Source: Hyalangium versicolor
GTDB lineage: Bacteria; Myxococcota; Myxococcia; Myxococcales; Myxococcaceae
Length of the DNA stretch: 64,000 nt
Assembly (NCBI RefSeq): GCF_020103695.1
Contig: NZ_JAHXBF010000018.1
Location: 1 to 64,000 of the forward strand
Direction of reading: 5' to 3'
Positions 34,994-44,173 of this stretch are shown here, piece after piece (position 1 is the first letter of the stretch; each line of letters begins with the position of its first letter). The translations under genes and the position numbers were made by a program. Below the pieces are notes generated by a model, which was not told the origin of the DNA, searched no databases, and was given only the letters and a program-made list of their open reading frames with translations.

Positions 34994-35893
34994 ATGACCT
35001 CTGATCAGCTCCGAGCCTTCCTCCTGGTGGCCCAGGAGGGTCGCTTCTCCACGGCCGCGCGCGGGCTGGGCCTCTCCCAGTCCGGGCTGTCGCGCCAGCT
35101 CCAATCGCTCGAAACGGAGCTGGGGACTCGCCTGCTGGTGCGCACTCCCACCGGCGCGGTGCTCACGGACGCCGGGGAGCGATTCCTGCCCCATGCGCGC
35201 CGGGCCCTGGACGCCATGGCCGCGGGCACCGCCGAGTTGGAGCAACTGTCGGGAACGCCTCGAGGCCCCATGGCGTTGGGAGCCCTGCACACGGTGGGCG
35301 TGTACCTCCTGCCCGATCTCCTCGTCGAGTTCGCCCGAGCCCACCCCGAGGTGCGGCTCCGACTGCGTGAGAGCCTGGCTGCCGAGTTGGAGGAAGGAGT
35401 CTCTCGAGGAGTGCTGGATCTGGCCATCCTCTCGCTGCCCATACGCCGGGCGGATCTGGTGGCGCAGAAGCTGTGGGAGGAACCGCTGGTGCTGGCCGTG
35501 CCGAAAGGCCATCCACTGACACGGCTGGGCCGCCCCGTGGCGCTCGCCGAGGTGGTCGAGGAGCCGTGGGTGATCATCCCCGGCATGGCTGGCACCCGCG
35601 CGCTGGAGGCGGCGTGCGAGGCCCGCGGCGTGACACCCAGGGTGGCGCTGGAGACCGACAACTCCGAGGCCATGCGCCGCATGGTGGCGCGCGGGCTGGG
35701 CGTGGCGCTGGTGCCGGAGTTGATGACACGCGATCGCCAGTCCCGGGACTTCGATGTCGTCCCAGTGGCCCCGGGAGGGCCCCGCCGGCAGGTGGCCCTG
35801 GTGCACCGAGGCGAGGGCTACCTCACCGCGGCCGCCCGGGCCTTCAAGGAGTTCATCGTGGAGCACCTGCGCAAGCAGCGCAGGCGCTCGTGA
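34994..35893 (+). CDS. LysR family transcriptional regulator
   Basis: A 299-aa regulator with the N-terminal LysR winged helix (QLRAFLLVAQEGRFSTAARGL, SQSGLSRQLQSLETELGTRLLVRT) and a periplasmic-binding-like effector domain (MALGALHTVGVYLLPDLLVEF, DLAILSLPIRRADL, VALVPELM). Length is standard. Divergent orientation from the MFS pump and the palindrome in the gap suggest it senses a pump substrate and activates or represses the pump. Its 3' end faces the MCP gene across a hairpin. Confidence 0.93.
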   Translation: MTSDQLRAFLLVAQEGRFSTAARGLGLSQSGLSRQLQSLETELGTRLLVRTPTGAVLTDAGERFLPHARRALDAMAAGTAELEQLSGTPRGPMALGALHTVGVYLLPDLLVEFARAHPEVRLRLRESLAAELEEGVSRGVLDLAILSLPIRRADLVAQKLWEEPLVLAVPKGHPLTRLGRPVALAEVVEEPWVIIPGMAGTRALEAACEARGVTPRVALETDNSEAMRRMVARGLGVALVPELMTRDRQSRDFDVVPVAPGGPRRQVALVHRGEGYLTAAARAFKEFIVEHLRKQRRRS

Positions 35894-35907
35894 TCACCCG
35901 AAGGTGG

Positions 35908-35929
35908 GGGCATGGTCATCACCATGCCC
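35908..35929. terminator. Bidirectional hairpin between LysR and MCP genes
   Basis: GGGCATGGT (35908-35916) pairs perfectly with ACCATGCCC (35921-35929) around a CATC loop, in the 43-bp gap between convergent genes. There is no strong T tract on either side, but position and stability support termination. Confidence 0.65.
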
Positions 35930-35936
35930 AGGCGCG

Positions 35937-37538
35937 CTACTCGACGCGGTAGCTCTTCACCGCGCTGCTGAGCTGCTCGGAGATGATCTGCAGCGTGGTG
36001 GCGGCCTCGCCCGTGGAGCCGATGCGCGCCACGGTCTCGTCCATCATCTTCGACAGCTCGTTGACGGCCTGGGTGATCTGGCTGATGCCCACGTTCTGCT
36101 GATTCACCGCGGCGGCGATCTGCCGCACCGCCGAGGCGTTGTCCTGGACGATGTTGGACAGCTCCTTGAGGTTCTGCCCGGAGGTGCGCACCTGCGCCAG
36201 GCCCGCCTCCATGCGCTCGGCGCCGCGCTCTGTAATGCGGACAGCCGCGGACACCGACGAGCCGATGTCATCCAGCAGCTCGCGCACGCGGCTGGTGGCC
36301 TGGATGGACTGGTCCGCCAGCGCGCGAATCTCTCGGGCCACCACGCCGAAGCCCTTGCCGTGCTCGCCGCTGCGCACCGACTCGATGGCGGCGTTGAGCG
36401 CCAGCATGTTGGATTGGTCCGCCAGATCCTTCACCGTCTGGGTGATGCCACCGATCTGCTGGGTGCGCTCGCCCAGCTCGACGATCTTCTGGGCGATCTC
36501 CCCCACCTGCTGACGGAGATCATTGAGCCCCGCCATGGTCATCTCGATGGCCGTGTCGCCATTGCGGGCCAGTTCGTCCGCGCGCTCGGCCACGGAGAGC
36601 ACGGTGGCGGCCTTCTGCGAGGCCAGCAGGGACGTCTGCTTGATCTCCTGCGCCGTCACCTGCGTCTCCTGGAGCGCGGCGGCCTGGCGGGACACGGTCT
36701 GCGCCTGCTCGGCGGAGGACGAGTTGAGGTGCTCGGTGGACTGCTTGAGGGCCTCGGCCGCCTGCTGGAGGTTGATCGTCACCTCGCGCAGCTTCTCCAC
36801 CACCTGGCTGAAGCTGCGCGCCAGCCGGCCCACCTCGTCCCCGCTCGTCACGTGGATGGGGCGCGTGAGATCTCCCGACTCGACGATGTGGGCCGCCACA
36901 TCCGTGAGCTCGCGCAGCGGGCGGACGATGGTGCGCACGAAGACGGCTGCCACCGCCACGCTGGCGGCCACCAGCAGCAGTGCCAGGAGCAGCATCTCCT
37001 GCGGCAGCTGATCCGCCTTGCGCTCCACGTAGTCCCGCGCGATGCCCACGTGCACCACGCCGTGCCCGTCCGTCAGCGGAACAGCGACGTCGACGGCATG
37101 CGTCTGCCCCTGCACCGTGACCACATCCACCGGGAGGATGCGGCGCCCCTCCTGCTCACCGGCGAGGTCCGCCGGAGAGATCCGGACGGCATTGAGCAGG
37201 GCGGTGGGCGGAGGTCCCTGGAAGGTGTGGGCGATGACGCGACCCGAGGACTCCTCCACATAGATGTAGCGGACGCCCTCCTGGATGCGGAACGCCTCCA
37301 TGAGGCGTTTGACGTCGCCCTCGGTGGCTCTCGAGGTGTGCTCGAGGGCGCGAGTGAAGCCGAGCGCCAGCGCGGCGCCCTCCCCCGCGTGAGCATTGAG
37401 CAAGCTCTCGTGGAGACGGCGCGTGGCCACCGTGGTGAGGATGAGCGCCAGGACGGCACTGATGCCACCGGTGACCAGGATGAACTTGACGGACAGGCCG
37501 AGCGACGGCCGAAACCGGAAGGGCAGTTTCACGAGCAC
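35937..37538 (-). CDS. Methyl-accepting chemotaxis protein
   Basis: A 533-aa transmembrane receptor. TM1 lies near residues 18-38 ([16 protein letters not shown]), a ~160-aa periplasmic sensor follows, TM2 near 205-225 ([19 protein letters not shown]), then HAMP ([18 protein letters not shown]) and the signalling domain. The hairpin tip contains [21 protein letters not shown] and [18 protein letters not shown], the site that contacts CheA/CheW. There is no C-terminal CheR/CheB tether pentapeptide. It is the last gene of the chemosensory operon, 117 bp after cheB, and is the obvious receptor for it; the ligand is unknown. Confidence 0.95.
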   Translation of the reverse strand: MLVKLPFRFRPSLGLSVKFILVTGGISAVLALILTTVATRRLHESLLNAHAGEGAALALGFTRALEHTSRATEGDVKRLMEAFRIQEGVRYIYVEESSGRVIAHTFQGPPPTALLNAVRISPADLAGEQEGRRILPVDVVTVQGQTHAVDVAVPLTDGHGVVHVGIARDYVERKADQLPQEMLLLALLLVAASVAVAAVFVRTIVRPLRELTDVAAHIVESGDLTRPIHVTSGDEVGRLARSFSQVVEKLREVTINLQQAAEALKQSTEHLNSSSAEQAQTVSRQAAALQETQVTAQEIKQTSLLASQKAATVLSVAERADELARNGDTAIEMTMAGLNDLRQQVGEIAQKIVELGERTQQIGGITQTVKDLADQSNMLALNAAIESVRSGEHGKGFGVVAREIRALADQSIQATSRVRELLDDIGSSVSAAVRITERGAERMEAGLAQVRTSGQNLKELSNIVQDNASAVRQIAAAVNQQNVGISQITQAVNELSKMMDETVARIGSTGEAATTLQIISEQLSSAVKSYRVE

Positions 37539-37655
37539 TCCGCAATCAGGCGTTCAGAGTCTCACCCACGAGCGCCCGTGGGCAACAGGAGCACCACCCA
37601 GCGCGCCCCCAGGGAGCAACCCGGATGAAGGGAGAGCGAGCGGTCGCCAAGGGGT

Positions 37656-38711
37656 TCACCCGTCACCCCGGTGGAGCCGATCCAAAGGATGCTTCGTGCA
37701 ACAGTGGCGGATGAAGTCCGCGATGGCCGACACGGGCAGGAGCTGATCGGTGCCACCGATGTCCAGCGCCGCCTTGGGCATCCCGAAGACGACGGAGGAG
37801 ATTTCGTCCTGGGCGCAGGTGACGCCCCCGGAGCGGCGCACCTCGAGCAGGCCGCGCGCTCCATCATCTCCCATGCCGGTGAGCACCACCCCGCCCGCCC
37901 GGGCTCCATACGCGCGGGCCAGGGAGGCGAGCAGCAGATCCCCTGACGGGCAGGGCCCACCGCGCGTGCGGCTGAGCCGGGCCACGCCCCGCTCGATGGT
38001 GAGATCATGCCCGTCCAGCGGGAAGTAGATCTTCCCCGGCTCCAGGCGCTCGCCATCCTTGGCGATCGTCACGCCCAGCGGCGTCACCTGGCTGAGCCAG
38101 CGCACCATGCCCGGGGTGAAGCCCTCGGTGATGTGCTGGGCGACGAGCACGGGGACGGGCAGGTCCTTGGGCAGCCGCGAGAAGATCTCCGACAGCGCCG
38201 GAGGCCCTCCGGTGGAGGCGGCCACCCCGAAGATGTCCACGCGGGCGCCGGTGGAGGGCAGCGGCGGGGTGAACTCGCGCCGCGGGCGGCGGGAGATGAC
38301 GGGCACCTCGGCCATGAGGCACACGGAGGTGACGAGCTCGCGGCCCCACTTGCGCAGCTCTTCTCCGTTGGCCACGTTGGGCTTGGCGATGAGCTCCAGC
38401 GCGCCGGCCCGGATGGCCTGGAAGCCCAGCTCCGCGCCCCGGTCCGCCACGGCGCTCACCACCAGGATACGGGCGGGCGCATCCGCCATGATGGCGGCGA
38501 TGGCTCCGGGCCCATCCAGGCCTGGCAGCAGCAGGTCCATGGTGATGACGTCCGGCCGCAGCAGGCGGGCCAGCGACACGGCCCGGTTCCCATCTCCGGC
38601 CCGGCCGACGATCTCGATGCGCGAGTCCTGCGTGAGCAGGGTCGCCATCGTATTGACCATGGTGGGCGAGTCATCGACCACCAGCACTCGAATGGGCTTC
38701 GTCATGCTCAT
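37656..38711 (-). CDS. cheB: Chemotaxis methylesterase CheB
   Basis: A 351-aa enzyme that removes methyl groups from, or deamidates, receptor glutamyl sites. The N-terminal receiver domain (VLVVDDSPTMVNTM, ITMDLLLPGLDG, VVSAVADRG, IAKPNVANG) controls the C-terminal esterase, which has the catalytic Ser in GVAASTGGPPAL, His in LVAQHITEGF and Asp in GMGDDGARGL. The ATG at 38711 overlaps the cheA stop as ATGA, so it is coupled to cheA. Length is normal. Confidence 0.95.
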   Translation of the reverse strand: MSMTKPIRVLVVDDSPTMVNTMATLLTQDSRIEIVGRAGDGNRAVSLARLLRPDVITMDLLLPGLDGPGAIAAIMADAPARILVVSAVADRGAELGFQAIRAGALELIAKPNVANGEELRKWGRELVTSVCLMAEVPVISRRPRREFTPPLPSTGARVDIFGVAASTGGPPALSEIFSRLPKDLPVPVLVAQHITEGFTPGMVRWLSQVTPLGVTIAKDGERLEPGKIYFPLDGHDLTIERGVARLSRTRGGPCPSGDLLLASLARAYGARAGGVVLTGMGDDGARGLLEVRRSGGVTCAQDEISSVVFGMPKAALDIGGTDQLLPVSAIADFIRHCCTKHPLDRLHRGDG

Positions 38712-40912
38712 GAGCGCCCTCCCCGACGGCTCATGACGTCCAGCACCTCGGCCAGGAGCCGGCCCGAGGCGCAATCACGCTTGCTGAGAAAACCATCCGC
38801 GCCCGCCGCGCGGCCCCGCTCCCGCCCGGACTCATGCGTGGAGACGAGGATGACGGGCAGATCCCTCGTCTCGGGCCGCTCGCGCAGCTTCCGGATGAGG
38901 GCCTCGCCGTCCATCTCCTCCATCTCCAGATCACAGATGATGACGTCGTAGGTGTCCGCCATCACGCGCTCCAGGGCGCTCTTGCCACTCGAGGCCAGGT
39001 GCACGGTGAAGCCGCCCGCCTCGAGCATGGCACGATGCAGGGCGCGCGCGGTGAGCGAATCGTCCACCACGAGCGCCCGGCGGCTCTGCGGCGTATTGGC
39101 GGACAGGGCGGCGGGCTCGGACACCAGCCAACTGGGGCGGAGGATGAGCATCAGCTCGCCGCGGCTGAGTGTGGCGGCGCCCTGGTAGGAGGGCACATCT
39201 CGCACCTCCGCGGGCAGCGGGCGGATGACGAGATCCCGGTCTCCCACCACCGAGTCCACCGCGAGCGCCACGCGCTTGCCGCCGGCGCTGATGACCATGA
39301 GGGGCTGCCCCTCGGAGGGCATGTGGGCGGCGCGCAGGCCCAGGCGCGAGCCCAGGTCCACCACGGGGAGGATCTGCCCCTGGTACTCGAGCTGGGCGCG
39401 CCGCCGGGTGACGCGCAGGGCGCTCATCTTCGTAAGCTGGGTGGCCTCCACGGCGAGCATGGGCAGACCCATCATCTGATCGAACACGCGCACCACGAGC
39501 ACGGGCGAACTGCCCAGCTCCACCGGCAGGGTGAGCATGAAGCGGGAGCCCTGGGTCAGGGTGCTGGCCACCTCGATGCGGCCCTGGAGCGTCTCCACCG
39601 CGGCGCGCACCGCGTCCAGACCCACGCCGCGCCCGGAGGTGTCCGTCACGTCCGTGCGGGTGCTGAAGCTGGGGCGGAAGATGAGGTCGCGGATCTGGTT
39701 GTCGTTCATCCGCGCCAGCTCTTCGGAGTTGGCCAGCCCGCGGGACTCGGCCACCTGGCGGATCTTCTTCACGTCGATGCCGCGCCCGTCGTCACTGGAC
39801 TCGAGGAAGAGCAGGTTGCCCTGCTGCTCGATGCGCAGGGTGAGGGCACCCTCGTGGTGCTTGCCCGCGCGCTCGCGCTCAGCGGGCGTCTCCAGGCCGT
39901 GGTCCACCGCGTTGCGCAGCAGGTGCACCAGCGCGCCGTTGAGCTTCTCCAGCAGGCGCCGGTCCAGGGAGACTTCCGCCCCCACCACGGAGAGCCGGGC
40001 CTCCTTGCCCAACTGGCGGGACAGATCGCGCACCATGCGCTGCAGCGGCTCGAGGATGGTGCGCACCGGGCGCGTGGTGATGGCCTTGAGGCCCTCCTCC
40101 AGCGCGTCGACGATATCGGCCGTCTCCTCTCCGTCGGAGCGCATGGCGCGGCCCACGCCGGACAGCAGGGTGCGCGCCTCGGCCGTCTCGGCCAGCAGCC
40201 CCTGCCGGGCCAACAGCGCCACCACGCGCTCGAGCTCCCGGGAGCGCTCCTCCATGCGCAGGCGGACCTCGCGCAGGCGCTCCACCTCGCGCATCAGCCC
40301 TGTGACTTGCCGCGAGCCCACGCGCCAGCCGGAACTCTCGTTCTCGCCACTCTCGTCACGGGTCTGCTCGACGGGCGGAGCGGGAGCGACGGGCGGAGCC
40401 GAGACGACGGGCGGCGGAGGTGCCACGGGCGGCGGGGGTGGTGCCACCGGAGCAGCGGGAACCGGAGCGGATGCCGGGACAGCCACGGCCGCGGCCGCCT
40501 GGGCCGGGGGAGGCGCCTCGGCAACGAGCTGGGCGAGGGCGACGGTGTAGTCCGGCAGCGAGTCGCCACGGCCATCCGCGTGCGCATGGACGCGCAGCAG
40601 GAAGATGTCCAGGCCGTGCAGCAGCATGTCCACAACAGGCCGGGGCATCTGCTGAACGGAGGCGCGCAGGGGGGCCAGCGCGTCCTCCAGCTTGTGGGCG
40701 ATCTCGCTCAGGTCCTGCAGGCCAAGGCTGGCGGCACTGCCCTTGAGCGTGTGCAGGTGCCGACCCAGCCGCACATAGGCCTTGTTGAGCGCGTCGGTGT
40801 CCAACACGCCGCGCTCCAGGTCCAGCAGGTCCATGGTGACCTTCTGGCAGACCTCCTGGGCCTCGGCGGCGAAGCCGGAGACGAGCCCTTGCAGGAGCGG
40901 ATCAACGGCCAT
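38708..40912 (-). CDS. cheA: CheA histidine kinase fused to receiver
   Basis: A 734-aa hybrid CheA. The Hpt domain at the N-terminus has the phospho-acceptor His 54 in HLHTLKGSAASLG. A Pro/Ala-rich linker (~115-190) follows, then the dimerisation helices, the HATPase (VHLLRNAVDHGLE, DDGRGID, TSGRGVGLDAVR), a CheW-like domain (~450-590) and a C-terminal receiver (LVVDDSLTARALHR, ICDLEMEEMDG, FLSKRDCA). Fused receivers of this kind occur in myxobacterial CheA homologues such as FrzE and can act as phosphate sinks. The ATG at 40912 overlaps the end of cheW by 11 bp. A dedicated P2 domain is not obvious. Confidence 0.95.
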   Translation of the reverse strand: MAVDPLLQGLVSGFAAEAQEVCQKVTMDLLDLERGVLDTDALNKAYVRLGRHLHTLKGSAASLGLQDLSEIAHKLEDALAPLRASVQQMPRPVVDMLLHGLDIFLLRVHAHADGRGDSLPDYTVALAQLVAEAPPPAQAAAAVAVPASAPVPAAPVAPPPPPVAPPPPVVSAPPVAPAPPVEQTRDESGENESSGWRVGSRQVTGLMREVERLREVRLRMEERSRELERVVALLARQGLLAETAEARTLLSGVGRAMRSDGEETADIVDALEEGLKAITTRPVRTILEPLQRMVRDLSRQLGKEARLSVVGAEVSLDRRLLEKLNGALVHLLRNAVDHGLETPAERERAGKHHEGALTLRIEQQGNLLFLESSDDGRGIDVKKIRQVAESRGLANSEELARMNDNQIRDLIFRPSFSTRTDVTDTSGRGVGLDAVRAAVETLQGRIEVASTLTQGSRFMLTLPVELGSSPVLVVRVFDQMMGLPMLAVEATQLTKMSALRVTRRRAQLEYQGQILPVVDLGSRLGLRAAHMPSEGQPLMVISAGGKRVALAVDSVVGDRDLVIRPLPAEVRDVPSYQGAATLSRGELMLILRPSWLVSEPAALSANTPQSRRALVVDDSLTARALHRAMLEAGGFTVHLASSGKSALERVMADTYDVIICDLEMEEMDGEALIRKLRERPETRDLPVILVSTHESGRERGRAAGADGFLSKRDCASGRLLAEVLDVMSRRGGRS

Positions 40913-41465
40913 TGCGCGCTCCCGTATTGCCCCGCGCGAAGAGGCGCGGCGGATCGATGAGGTGGACGAGCTGTTGCTGTCCCGGCACCGGGCTGAAGAG
41001 CACCTCGAGAATGGGCCCCTCGGAGCGAGCGCGTGCCGCCTCCACGGCACCCACGGGGATGCCGATGGGGCGAGGGATGGCCTCGCAGTCCACCGCGCAC
41101 AGCTCGTTGTCGCCGCGATTGAGCACCAGGAGCACAGCCGGATCCTGCCTCCAGCCATGGCCTCCCAGGAGCGACGCGAGGCTGAGGGCCGCGAGCACCT
41201 GTCCCTGGAAGCGCAGCACACCGATGACGTGGGGCGCGGACAGCGGCACGGGCGTCACCATGCGCAGCGGGAGCGCCGCACGCAGCGCCTCGAGCGGCAA
41301 CGCATAGCGCTCCTCACCCAGCGGGAACTCCGCCACCAAGTGCACCGCCTCCTCGCGGTTGGCGTCGTTCTGCTCCAGGTCGCGCAGGCGCTTGGCGCGC
41401 TCCTCAAGCAGATCGCGGATCTCTTCTTCCTGCGCCTCGTCCGGAGCCCTTGGCGTGAGTTTCAT
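40902..41465 (-). CDS. cheW: CheW coupling protein
   Basis: A 187-aa CheW-domain protein with a charged coiled-coil-like N-terminal extension (EEEIRDLLEERAKRLRDLEQND) not found in minimal CheW. The fold is marked by EERYALPLEALRAALPL, HVIGVLRFQGQVLAALSLASLLGG and PVPGQQQLVHLIDPPRL. It links the MCP to CheA. It overlaps cheR upstream by four bases and cheA downstream by eleven. The extension may set receptor-array geometry; that is inference. Confidence 0.92.
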   Translation of the reverse strand: MKLTPRAPDEAQEEEIRDLLEERAKRLRDLEQNDANREEAVHLVAEFPLGEERYALPLEALRAALPLRMVTPVPLSAPHVIGVLRFQGQVLAALSLASLLGGHGWRQDPAVLLVLNRGDNELCAVDCEAIPRPIGIPVGAVEAARARSEGPILEVLFSPVPGQQQLVHLIDPPRLFARGNTGARNGR

Positions 41466-42790
41466 TCAGCGACTCCCAGGTTGAGGTAGGCGTCCGCGGA
41501 CGCCTTGTAGAAACGGGCCGGGAGGGACTCGGGCCCTTCGACAATCTGATCCGGAGGCATCTCCGCGGCCCGGGCATGCACGGCCCGCATCAGCGGATAG
41601 GCCGCGGCGCGAGAACCGTTGCGCTCGCGCAGCAGCGCCAGCTCCAGCAAGCCCGGCAGATAGTCCGGATATTGCTTCACCAAGGCCTCCAGCATGGAGG
41701 CGGCCCGCGTCACATCTCCCTGTTCGATGCGCTCGAGCGCCTCCAGGTGGAGCTGCGAGGGAGGACGCGGGTTGGGAGCGGGCCGGGGCGCAGCGGCAAC
41801 GTTCGCGGCTCCTCGCTGAGAAGATGGAGCCCCATTCGGCAATGGCGCGGGGGTGATGGAGGGAATCCCCGACCTCGAGGGAGGCCTCCGTCCCTCGAGG
41901 GCCCCGGCCGGCAGAGGCACGGGCGTGAGGGAGGCGATCCCCGAGCGCGAGGGCGGCTTCCGCTGCGCGGCGGGCACGGCCTCGGAGTGCAACGGGCGCT
42001 GGAAGGCCTGCAGCTCGGGAGGCCCCACGCGCACCAGTCCATCGGGGGGACGATCCACCTCCACCGTGCCCAGGAACAGGAAGCCCCCGGGAGCCAGCGA
42101 GTGGGCGATGTTGGCCACGGCCTGCTCGCGCGAGGCCTGGGTGAAGTACGTGAGGACGTTGCGGCAGAGGATGACGTGGAACAGGCCCTGCGCCGGGTCC
42201 AACGGCAGCATCAGATTGGCCGCGACGAAGTGGGTGACGTTGCGCACCCCATCGAAGATGATCACCTGCCGCTCCTCGAGCGGACGGTAGAGCGGGAAGA
42301 GGTGCGGACCAGACTCCCGCCGGGACCAGGCGCCATAGATGGCGCGCCGCGCGGTGACCAGGCTGCTCTCGTTCAGGTCCGTCCCCAGCACCTCCACGGG
42401 GAGCCCCTGGGGCACCGAGGCCAGCATGCAGGCCGCCAGCGAGTAAGCCTCCTCCCCGGTAGCACAGCCGGCGCTCCAGCCCCGCAGGCGCTTCACTCCC
42501 GCCTTCAGCAGGCGCGGCAGCCCCTCCCGGTTGATGAAGCGGAAGTGCTCCGGGTGGCGGAAGAAGTACGTCTCCCCCACCAGCGAGGCCCGCACCACGG
42601 AGTGGGCGAACTCGCTGTCCGGCCGCTCCAGCTCCAACACCAGCTCGGTGATGGAGCGGCCTCGGGCAAGCTCGGCGCGCACCACCCGCTCCAGGGACTC
42701 TGGAGCGATGGCGTCATCGCGAAAGCCCGTGCGCTCGGTCACGAGCTGCCGCGCGCGGGCGTACAGCAGCGGATCGACTCCCCCCGTCAT
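41462..42790 (-). CDS. cheR: Chemotaxis methyltransferase CheR with long C-terminus
   Basis: A 442-aa CheR. It has the N-terminal helical domain, then the SAM-binding core (LRGWSAGCATGEEAYSLA, VLGTDLNESSL, FHVILCRNVLTYF, LAPGGFLFLG) that methylates receptor glutamates. Residues ~275-442 are an extra region with a Pro/Ser/Arg linker holding SRSGIASLTPVPLP and SRSGIPSITPAPLP repeats, followed by TPR-like helices (ALERIEQGDVTRAASMLEALVKQ). Such C-terminal TPR domains are known in some CheR proteins and mediate protein contacts. Overlaps both neighbours by four bases. Confidence 0.93.
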   Translation of the reverse strand: MTGGVDPLLYARARQLVTERTGFRDDAIAPESLERVVRAELARGRSITELVLELERPDSEFAHSVVRASLVGETYFFRHPEHFRFINREGLPRLLKAGVKRLRGWSAGCATGEEAYSLAACMLASVPQGLPVEVLGTDLNESSLVTARRAIYGAWSRRESGPHLFPLYRPLEERQVIIFDGVRNVTHFVAANLMLPLDPAQGLFHVILCRNVLTYFTQASREQAVANIAHSLAPGGFLFLGTVEVDRPPDGLVRVGPPELQAFQRPLHSEAVPAAQRKPPSRSGIASLTPVPLPAGALEGRRPPSRSGIPSITPAPLPNGAPSSQRGAANVAAAPRPAPNPRPPSQLHLEALERIEQGDVTRAASMLEALVKQYPDYLPGLLELALLRERNGSRAAAYPLMRAVHARAAEMPPDQIVEGPESLPARFYKASADAYLNLGVAE

Positions 42791-43650
42791 GCGCCCAGCC
42801 TCACCCCCCCCTGCCTCAGCATCTCAGGCAGATCTCGCAACAGGCCACGCGAGACGAAGACCTTGGGGTCGAGCAGGGGCAGAGCCCGCCCGCCGATGAC
42901 ACGAACCATGCCGATCAGCCCCTCTTGGAGGAGCCCATGCTCGGCGCCACCTACATTCCGATCGATCTCCGTGGCGCCGAACTCTTCCGGGTCCTGGACC
43001 CGGTCCACGCAGAGCGCCAGCGGCATGCCCTCCACGTGGATGATGACCAGCATGCGCTCGCGCAGCGAGACGCGGTGCTCCTGGCCCAGCCGGCGCGCCA
43101 CATCCAGCACGCAGATGGCGGCGCCACGCAGCTCCACATACTCGCTCAGGTAGGCGGGCCCACCGGGCAGTGGCCGGAGCGCGGGCTGCAACAGCACCTC
43201 GCGCACCGACTCCAGCGGAAGGGCGAACTCCTGATCCCCCGCACTCATCCGCAGCACCAGCATGGCCCCGGCGCGGGCGCGGCGCCGGGCGTTCTCCAGC
43301 GTGGTGGCCACCTTGGACAAAAGGTCCTCGGCGCGGAAGGGCTTGGCCAGGAAGGCCTCGGCTCCCATCCCCAGACACGCCTCGGCGCGGGACTTCTCCG
43401 AGGAGATGATGATGACGGGGATCTCGGCCAGGACCGGATCCTTCTTCATCCTCTGGAGCACCTCGTCCCCATCCATCTCCGGCATCGACAGATCCAGCAG
43501 CACCGCCGCTGGCTGCACCTTCCCCACCTTCTCGAGCGCCTCCCGGCCATTGCTCGCGGTGTGCAGCGAGTAATGGCCCGAGAGAATCGCCTTCTCGAGG
43601 GCGAGGATGGCGTCGCTGTCGTCGACGAGGAGGAGGGACGGAAGGCTCAC
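42787..43650 (-). CDS. Receiver-CheW fusion protein
   Basis: A 287-aa protein with an N-terminal receiver (LLLVDDSDAILALEK, LLDLSMPEMDGDEV, ISSEKSRAEA, FLAKPFRAEDLL; residues 1-125) joined to a CheW domain (~140-287; GDQEFALPLESVREVLLQP, YVELRGAAICVLDVARRLG). It is the reverse order of CheV, which is CheW-receiver. It could couple receptors to CheA in a phosphorylation-dependent way, a candidate adaptation module. It overlaps the genes on both sides by four bases. Confidence 0.92.
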   Translation of the reverse strand: MSLPSLLLVDDSDAILALEKAILSGHYSLHTASNGREALEKVGKVQPAAVLLDLSMPEMDGDEVLQRMKKDPVLAEIPVIIISSEKSRAEACLGMGAEAFLAKPFRAEDLLSKVATTLENARRRARAGAMLVLRMSAGDQEFALPLESVREVLLQPALRPLPGGPAYLSEYVELRGAAICVLDVARRLGQEHRVSLRERMLVIIHVEGMPLALCVDRVQDPEEFGATEIDRNVGGAEHGLLQEGLIGMVRVIGGRALPLLDPKVFVSRGLLRDLPEMLRQGGVRLGA

Positions 43651-44036
43651 GGGGCGGCGAGAGGCAGGAACTGCCGAACGGTCTCGGTCAGGTCAGCATG
43701 GGAGACGGGTTTTTGGATGAAGGCGTTGGCTCCCGCCTCCGCTCCCCGCTGCCTCAGGTCCCCACCCTTCTCGGCCGTGAGAAGAATGACGGGGATGCCT
43801 CGCAGCTGGGCTTCTTTGCTGGCTCGGATCTCCTTGACGAAGGTAATGCCGTCCATCCCCGGCATGTTGATGTCCGCGATGACGACGCTCACCGGCACCA
43901 GCCTCAAGAGCTGCAAGGCCCGCGTCGCGTCCTCGGCCTCGAGAATGCTGAGCCGGAGATTCATCAAGTAGATCTTGATGATGTTGCGGACAGTCGGGCT
44001 GTCATCCACCACCAGGATGTTGTCGCTCACACCCAC
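43647..44036 (-). CDS. CheY-like response regulator
   Basis: A 129-aa single receiver domain (ILVVDDSPTVRNIIKIYL, VVIADINMPGMDG, ILLTAEKGG, FIQKPVSHADL). It is the first gene of the seven-gene chemosensory operon, so its 5' region (44037-44173) should hold the promoter. It is the likely diffusible output of CheA. Whether it acts on motility (type IV pili or gliding machinery) or another process cannot be read from the sequence. Confidence 0.92.
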   Translation of the reverse strand: MGVSDNILVVDDSPTVRNIIKIYLMNLRLSILEAEDATRALQLLRLVPVSVVIADINMPGMDGITFVKEIRASKEAQLRGIPVILLTAEKGGDLRQRGAEAGANAFIQKPVSHADLTETVRQFLPLAAP

Positions 44037-44173
44037 GGCTCCTCACGCGGGGCCCACCAGGGGCTCCGCCGAAAACGATGAGACTTTAGCGTGTCTGATT
44101 CCTCTGGAGAAAGCGGGGCCGGTCCGTTCTTCCGCGGTCGAGCGGTTGCTGGACAGGCTCACGCCTTCCCGGA

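Noticed and set aside
33575-35866. 763-aa minus-strand frame across the MFS and LysR genes
   Set aside because: It crosses two well-supported genes on both strands and has Gly/Arg/His composition typical of GC-rich shadow frames.
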